Source: Candidatus Zixiibacteriota bacterium
GTDB taxonomy: Bacteria; Zixibacteria; MSB-5A5; GN15; FEB-12
Length of the DNA: 64,000 nt
Direction of reading: 5' to 3'
NCBI GenBank assembly: GCA_024280215.1
Contig: JAJRQO010000034.1
Coordinates: 1-64,000, forward strand
Shown here: positions 58,907-64,000 of the stretch, in pieces
Layout of the letters: every line of letters begins with the position of its first letter
Numbering within the stretch: position 1 is the first letter of the stretch
Translations under genes and position numbers: made by a program
The notes under the pieces: model-generated
What the model saw: the letters and a program-made list of their open reading frames with translations, nothing else
Database searches by the model: none
What the model was told of the DNA's origin: nothing

Positions 58907-59025
58907 TTTTAAGTGAATAATTATTATCATATAAAAAACATAATGTATGGCGAAACTTATTTTCTAAATCTTCGTAAGACCTTTTATGTGAAAAATTTAT
59001 TTAGTAATGACATTGGAGGTCATAC

Positions 59026-60276
59026 GTGTTCCACCCAAAGATAATTAGTTTTATTCTTATATCTCTTTTTTCAGTGCAACTTTCAATAGCTCAAACAGAG
59101 ACTCCGATTTCTGATACTTTTTTAGAGGGAGCCCCTAAAATTTATATTGATTGTTCAAGTTGTGATAATGATTATTTACGGAGAGAACTTACATTTGTGA
59201 ATTTTGTTCGAGATAGAAATCAAGCTGATATTCACATTCTTGTTTCGAGACAGCAAAATGGAGGTGGTGGAAGTGAGTATATGGTTGAATTTATTGGTCA
59301 GAATGATTTTACTAACATGGTCGATACGTTAATTTTTAATACAAAAGAAACAGATACAGACGATGTTGTCCGAAAAGAGACCCTGAAGTATTTTAAATTA
59401 GGATTAACAAGGTTTGTTGCTAAAACTCCATTATCTGAACATCTTTTAATTACTTTTACAAAACCAACCAATCAAGCGATAGTGAAAGATAAGTGGAATA
59501 ATTGGGTCTTTGAAATAGAAGGTAATTTCTGGACTAATGGCGATGAAAATTATCGCTCTATGGGAATCTACAATAGATATGAAGCGAAGAGAGTTATCGA
59601 GGATTTGAAATTACAGTTTGGAGTCTGGTGGAATTATAACGATCAAAAATTTACTGACAATTCAGGATATGACCTGTTCATTAACAGAAGTAAAGGAACT
59701 AACGGTGATTTTGTTTTTAGTTTAAATGAAAAATGGTCTGCTGCCTATGAATACAATTTTTTTGCCTCAACATGGGGAAATAAAGATTTCGATTTTTCGA
59801 ATGAAATCGGACTTGAGTATAATATCTTCCCGTATAAAGAATCCAGTCGTCGTGCGTGGATTATTAGATATAATTTTGGGACGACCTATATGGATTATAC
59901 CGAACGAACTGTATATGATAAAACACATGAATGGTTAACATACTCAAGATTAAAATCTGCTATTGAATTAACCCAACCTTGGGGGTCAGTTTATAGTTCT
60001 ATAAATGGAATTATCTATCTGCATGACTTTGACAGAAACCGTCTTACTCTATCAGGTGGACTTTCTGTCAATCTGTTTGAGGGCTTCTCTGTGAATTTCA
60101 ACGGAAACTATTCACGAGTGAGAGATCAGATTGCACTTAGTGCGGGGGGAGAATCAGAAGCGGATATTTTGTTGAGACAACGAGAACTTGCATCTGGGTA
60201 CAACTACTGGTTTAACTTTGGCGTGAGTTATTCCTTTGGTTCAATTTACAATAATATTGTCAACCCACGCTTTTAG
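59026..60276 (+). CDS. Outer-membrane beta-barrel protein of unknown function
   Basis: Signal peptide SIA|QTET; amphipathic strand pattern; C-terminal VSYSFGSIYNNIVNPRF. Confidence 0.65.
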   Translation: MFHPKIISFILISLFSVQLSIAQTETPISDTFLEGAPKIYIDCSSCDNDYLRRELTFVNFVRDRNQADIHILVSRQQNGGGGSEYMVEFIGQNDFTNMVDTLIFNTKETDTDDVVRKETLKYFKLGLTRFVAKTPLSEHLLITFTKPTNQAIVKDKWNNWVFEIEGNFWTNGDENYRSMGIYNRYEAKRVIEDLKLQFGVWWNYNDQKFTDNSGYDLFINRSKGTNGDFVFSLNEKWSAAYEYNFFASTWGNKDFDFSNEIGLEYNIFPYKESSRRAWIIRYNFGTTYMDYTERTVYDKTHEWLTYSRLKSAIELTQPWGSVYSSINGIIYLHDFDRNRLTLSGGLSVNLFEGFSVNFNGNYSRVRDQIALSAGGESEADILLRQRELASGYNYWFNFGVSYSFGSIYNNIVNPRF

Positions 60277-60384
60277 ATTTTTTAATATAAGTATGATGAA
60301 CCCGACTAGGCGGACAAGCTCTGAGTACGTCGAAGTAAACCATACACGACATTTTTAATGCGAAGACTGGGAACCAGTATAATT

Positions 60385-60410
60385 TGTAGGGAACAGGCTT
60401 GCCTGTTCCT
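60385..60410. repeat. GTAGGG-headed palindromic element, identical core to the 1246 copy
   Basis: TTGTAGGGAACAGGCTTGCCTGTTCC, 59 kb away from the identical core. Confidence 0.8.
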
Positions 60411-60455
60411 TTTGAGATGTGCTGTCAGGAACTCCTTCATGACTGTTCTGTACAG

Positions 60456-60472
60456 ACAGGGCATTGTCCTGT
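60456..60472. repeat. ACAGGGC-ATT-GTCCTGT palindromic element
   Basis: Same core as 2830-2846 with a C-to-T change giving a G-U pair. Confidence 0.55.
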
Positions 60473-60549
60473 TATGACAAGATTAGCCCTACATCACATT
60501 CTGCCCACACACCATTGCTAACTCTCTATAATTTGCGTACATTCCACCC

Positions 60550-61770
60550 ATGACATCACCTTTGAAAATAACATCTACTCAAGCACGACGACTCGCTCTC
60601 CACGCATCGCTTCTTTATGGAAAATCTCAGCTCCCAAAGAAGAAAGAGGGCGTCTTAGCAGTCATCAACCATCTCGGTTATATCCAGATGGACACTATCT
60701 CAGTTGTTGAACGAGCTCATCTGCATATCCTTTGGACAAGGTGTCCAGATTTTAAGCCAGAATACTTGCATCAACTGCAGTCAGAAGATAGAAACATATT
60801 TGAGTATTGGGGGCATGCCATGTCGTATCTCCCGATGGAAGACTATCGTTTTTACATGCACTCGTTCAAACGGTTTAATAAACCGGATGGTAAATGGAGC
60901 AAAATACGGTTTGAAATAACTAAAACTCTCAGACCAAAAATCCTCAAACGTATCAAAAATGAAGGTGCTTTAGGTTCAAAAGATTTTGAAAATTCAAGCG
61001 GTAAAAAAGCAAACGGATGGTGGGATTTCAAACCTGCTAAGATAGCTCTGGAATTATTATATTGGCAGGGGAAACTGATGATTTCCGAGCGACAGAATTT
61101 CCATCGCAAATATGACTTAACTGAGAGAGTTCTTTCAAATCATATCAACACAAAACCTCCAACACAAAAAGAACAAGCACAGTTTTGGATCTATCGTGCC
61201 TTACAATCATTAGGGGTTGCTTCTGTTTCAGACATAAAAAAACATTTATACCATTGTGACAAAACGCTTATAACAAATGAAGTGAAAAAATTAGTTAAAT
61301 CTTCTAAATTATTACCAATCACAATAGATGACATTTCAGAAACATACTACGCTATCAAAGATAATTTCGAAACTATATATCCAATAAAGAAGCAAGTAGA
61401 TAAACTACATATTATCTCGCCATTTGACAACGCTGTCATAAACCGTGACCGTTTACAAAGACTTTTTGATTTCACCTATACTATCGAATGTTATGTCCCG
61501 AAGCCAAAAAGGAAGTTCGGATATTTTGTGCATCTTATCTCATGGGGTGACAAATTTGTTGGACGACTGGATATGAAAGCTGACAGAAAAGCAAAAGAAC
61601 TCATAGTGCATAATATCTTCTTAGAGGATTCTTTCAAACTTACAGAATCGTTTTCAAAAGCACTCGAAAAGAAACTTAAATTATACGCCAAGTTTAATAA
61701 TTGTACGACAATTTCGCTTAGCCAATCCGAACCAAGCTCGTTTATCGCCGCACTTTCTAAAATTATATAA
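60550..61770 (+). CDS. YcaQ-like winged-helix DNA glycosylase family protein (HTH_42/COG3214)
   Basis: LGYIQMDTISVVERAHLHILWTRCPDF...IFEYWGHAMSYLPMEDYRFY...ISPFDNAVINRDRLQRLFDFTYTIECYVPKPKRKFGYF. Confidence 0.88.
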   Translation: MTSPLKITSTQARRLALHASLLYGKSQLPKKKEGVLAVINHLGYIQMDTISVVERAHLHILWTRCPDFKPEYLHQLQSEDRNIFEYWGHAMSYLPMEDYRFYMHSFKRFNKPDGKWSKIRFEITKTLRPKILKRIKNEGALGSKDFENSSGKKANGWWDFKPAKIALELLYWQGKLMISERQNFHRKYDLTERVLSNHINTKPPTQKEQAQFWIYRALQSLGVASVSDIKKHLYHCDKTLITNEVKKLVKSSKLLPITIDDISETYYAIKDNFETIYPIKKQVDKLHIISPFDNAVINRDRLQRLFDFTYTIECYVPKPKRKFGYFVHLISWGDKFVGRLDMKADRKAKELIVHNIFLEDSFKLTESFSKALEKKLKLYAKFNNCTTISLSQSEPSSFIAALSKII

Positions 61771-61795
61771 TTATCGTAGATTGACGCTGTTTGTT

Positions 61796-61838
61796 CTGTC
61801 GGTTCCTTATTCGCTTTAGCGAATTGAGAACTGACAGA
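61796..61838. terminator. Long hairpin downstream of ycaQ-like gene
   Basis: CTGTCGGTTCCTTATTCGC-TTTA-GCGAATTGAGAACTGACAG. Confidence 0.55.
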
Positions 61839-61980
61839 TTTGTAAAGTGTCAGGTGTATCATGCTAAAGCATGAAAGCACCCGATACAACGATTAATAAA
61901 CTCAGATTCATTACATCTACATATTTAAATCAAGTATATTTTTTATAAAATCATCAGGGGGGATTCTCAAAAAATGCAAT

Positions 61981-62060
61981 AAAAAAGCCGCTGTCCGTTC
62001 ATCACGGGAACCGAAGCGCCCATGACGGGGGAGGGAAGTTAGGACAACGGCGATATTTTT
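61981..62060 (+). ncRNA. Candidate structured RNA, class unknown
   Basis: Outer stem GCCGCTGTCC/GGACAACGGC (61987-61996/62042-62051), inner stem TCACGGG/CCCATGA, G-rich 3' part, flanking A-run and T-run. Confidence 0.45.
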
Positions 62061-62300
62061 CTATACAGACAAATGATAAAATAATTCACGATTCAATTGT
62101 CATTTAAATGTCTTTTTTAAGCAATATGCTTAATTTAGCCATCGTAGCACTTAAATTCCGTCATAGAATTAGATGCGGACAAATAGTACATTAATATACT
62201 ACGGCTGTCAATAGAAAATTGTTGTAATTTGAATTATTTTTTAGCAGAGTTGTAACTTTCACTTTTCATTAGTGAAGAATAACTGTATATTCATTCCATT

Positions 62301-62801
62301 ATGAAAACAAAACGTACAGATTATATTAATTGGGATGAATACTTTATGGCAATCGCCCAACTTTCTGCCAAAAGATCCAAAGACCCATCCACGCAAGTTG
62401 GTGCGTGCATAGTGAATAGCAAAAAACGAATAATCGGTATCGGATATAATGGCTTTCCAATCGGTTGTTCTGATGATTTACTGCCTTGGGACAGAGAAGG
62501 GGACTTCTTGGATACAAAGTATCCATATGTCTGCCATGCCGAGATGAACGCAATTACGAACTCCTCAAATAAGACCCAACTTGAGGGTGCATCTATCTAT
62601 GTTTCGCTCTTTCCATGTAACGAATGTGCCAAATTGATAGTTCAAGTTGGCATGAAAGAGGTTGTCTATCTTTCTGATAAATACTCTGAAACGGATGTTT
62701 TTATTGCTGCCCGCAAAATTTTTGAAATGGCTGGTGTGAGAATGAGACAATTGACTGTTGATACCAAAGAAATTCAACTGAATTTGAGTAACGATTTATA
62801 A
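62301..62801 (+). CDS. dCMP/cytidine deaminase family protein
   Basis: Zn motifs CHAEMNAI and [21 protein letters not shown]. Confidence 0.93.
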   Translation: MKTKRTDYINWDEYFMAIAQLSAKRSKDPSTQVGACIVNSKKRIIGIGYNGFPIGCSDDLLPWDREGDFLDTKYPYVCHAEMNAITNSSNKTQLEGASIYVSLFPCNECAKLIVQVGMKEVVYLSDKYSETDVFIAARKIFEMAGVRMRQLTVDTKEIQLNLSNDL

Positions 62802-62908
62802 TAATTTGCTGAAGTGTAAAAATTACTATTGTGTTTCTTACTATATAGATTATAATAGTCGCTTATTAGAGAAATAGAAATTACATATATCCGACTGAGG
62901 AGTAAAAA

Positions 62909-64000
62909 ATGACCAAAACCAAAGAAGATATTTTACGGATGATAGATGAAGCTGGTGTGCGTTATATCAGGCTTTGTTTTACTGATATTTTAGGACAAAT
63001 CAAGGGGATGTCTATTACTCGTTCGGAAATCGAACAAGTTATGGATGAAGGTCAGGGATTTGATGGGTCTTCGGTTGAAGGTTTTGCTCGTATTGAAGAG
63101 TCTGATCTTATGGCGATGCCTGACCCTCGGACATTTCGTATTATCCCATGGGAAATCGCTGGCGAACGTGTCGCTATGATGTTCTGTGATATTACTTATC
63201 CAGATGGAACCCCGTATGATGGTGATCCTCGTTGGGCATTAAAACGAAATCTACAAAAACTTGAAGACAAAGGCTGGACCTGTTTCATCGGGCCAGAACT
63301 TGAATATTTCTATTTTGAAAATGATAACGAACCAACTCCAATTGACAAAGCGGGCTATTTTGACTACGGAACAGTAGACCTAAGTACGCAAGTTCGCAAA
63401 CGCACCGTTAATGCCTTAGAGGCAATCGATATACCTGTAGAGTGTTCACATCATGAAGTTGCTCATTCTCAACATGAAATTGACCTGAAATATCAAGAAG
63501 CACTTGTCATGGGTGACTTTGCCCAAATTTATAAATTTATAGTTAAAGAAATTGCTCTTGAACATGGTCTCTATGCGACCTTTATGCCAAAACCAATTTT
63601 TGGGCAAAATGGTTCAGGTATGCATTGTCATATCTCGCTTTTTGAAGGTGACAAAAATCTTTTCTTCGACAAAGATGGAGAGTACAATCTTTCAAAATTA
63701 GGTCGTCAGTTCACTGCTGGTGTACTTAAATATATTAAAGAATTTACCCTCATTACAAACCAGTGGGTCAACTCATATAAACGGTTAGTCCCAGGCTATG
63801 AAGCACCTGTCTATATCAGTTGGGGACGTCGGAACCGTTCATCGATGATTCGAGTACCTATGTATCGTGTTGGTAAAGAAAAAGCGACCCGTATAGAACT
63901 TCGCTCTCCAGACCCAGCTGCTAATCCATACTTGACATTCACTATGCTTCTTGCGGCGGGGATGAAAGGTATTGAAGACAAGCTTGTACTTGAAGCTCCG
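62909..64000 (+). CDS. glnA: Glutamine synthetase type I (3' truncated by window edge; open frame not in supplied ORF track)
   Basis: GFDGSSVEGFARIEESDLMAMPDP, HHEVAHSQHEIDLKY, MPKPIFGQNGSGMHCHIS. Confidence 0.95.
   Translation, partial: MTKTKEDILRMIDEAGVRYIRLCFTDILGQIKGMSITRSEIEQVMDEGQGFDGSSVEGFARIEESDLMAMPDPRTFRIIPWEIAGERVAMMFCDITYPDGTPYDGDPRWALKRNLQKLEDKGWTCFIGPELEYFYFENDNEPTPIDKAGYFDYGTVDLSTQVRKRTVNALEAIDIPVECSHHEVAHSQHEIDLKYQEALVMGDFAQIYKFIVKEIALEHGLYATFMPKPIFGQNGSGMHCHISLFEGDKNLFFDKDGEYNLSKLGRQFTAGVLKYIKEFTLITNQWVNSYKRLVPGYEAPVYISWGRRNRSSMIRVPMYRVGKEKATRIELRSPDPAANPYLTFTMLLAAGMKGIEDKLVLEAP

Noticed and set aside
1-64000. CRISPR array, prophage, transposase or restriction/defence system
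   Set aside because: No regularly spaced repeats, integrase/transposase, phage structural or recognisable defence genes were seen; gene content is core-like.

Overview
This is an AT-rich, almost fully coding 64 kb chromosomal window. Nearly all genes are on the + strand. Gene content (PorU-type C25 sortase, PorV-type barrel, SprA, Bat operon, bacillithiol genes) points to a member of the FCB superphylum (Bacteroidetes/Chlorobi/candidate-phylum relatives); I cannot name a species. Main blocks: sucC(partial)-sucD; a tryptophanase; a ~17.5 kb tightly packed type IX secretion-like locus at about 5.4-23 kb (PorU-like sortase, PorV-like barrel with a beta-propeller and LysM-like inserts, M6 metalloprotease with a C-terminal sorting-like domain, two DUF5683-like paralogs, NHL lipoprotein, SprA-motif outer-membrane protein, Omp85-like protein, UbiA prenyltransferase); a MoxR/Bat (BatA-E) operon; a bacillithiol cluster bshC-bshA-bshB1; a CDF transporter behind a terminator-containing leader; tRNA-Sec (selC) with selA-selB about 11.5 kb away; recG, DUF1844, murB; a giant sprA next to an M28/glutaminyl-cyclase-like lipoprotein; nfeD-slipin; ycaQ-like; dCMP deaminase; and glnA (partial). 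Most interesting observations: the PorV/propeller/LysM fusion and its operon, intergenic hairpins sharing a TTGTAGG header but different stems, a candidate structured RNA at about 61.98-62.06 kb, a non-canonical tRNA-Sec, and single-base frame breaks at two poly-A tracts. No CRISPR, prophage, transposase or rRNA was seen. All assignments are by eye from the translated sequence; no database search was run.
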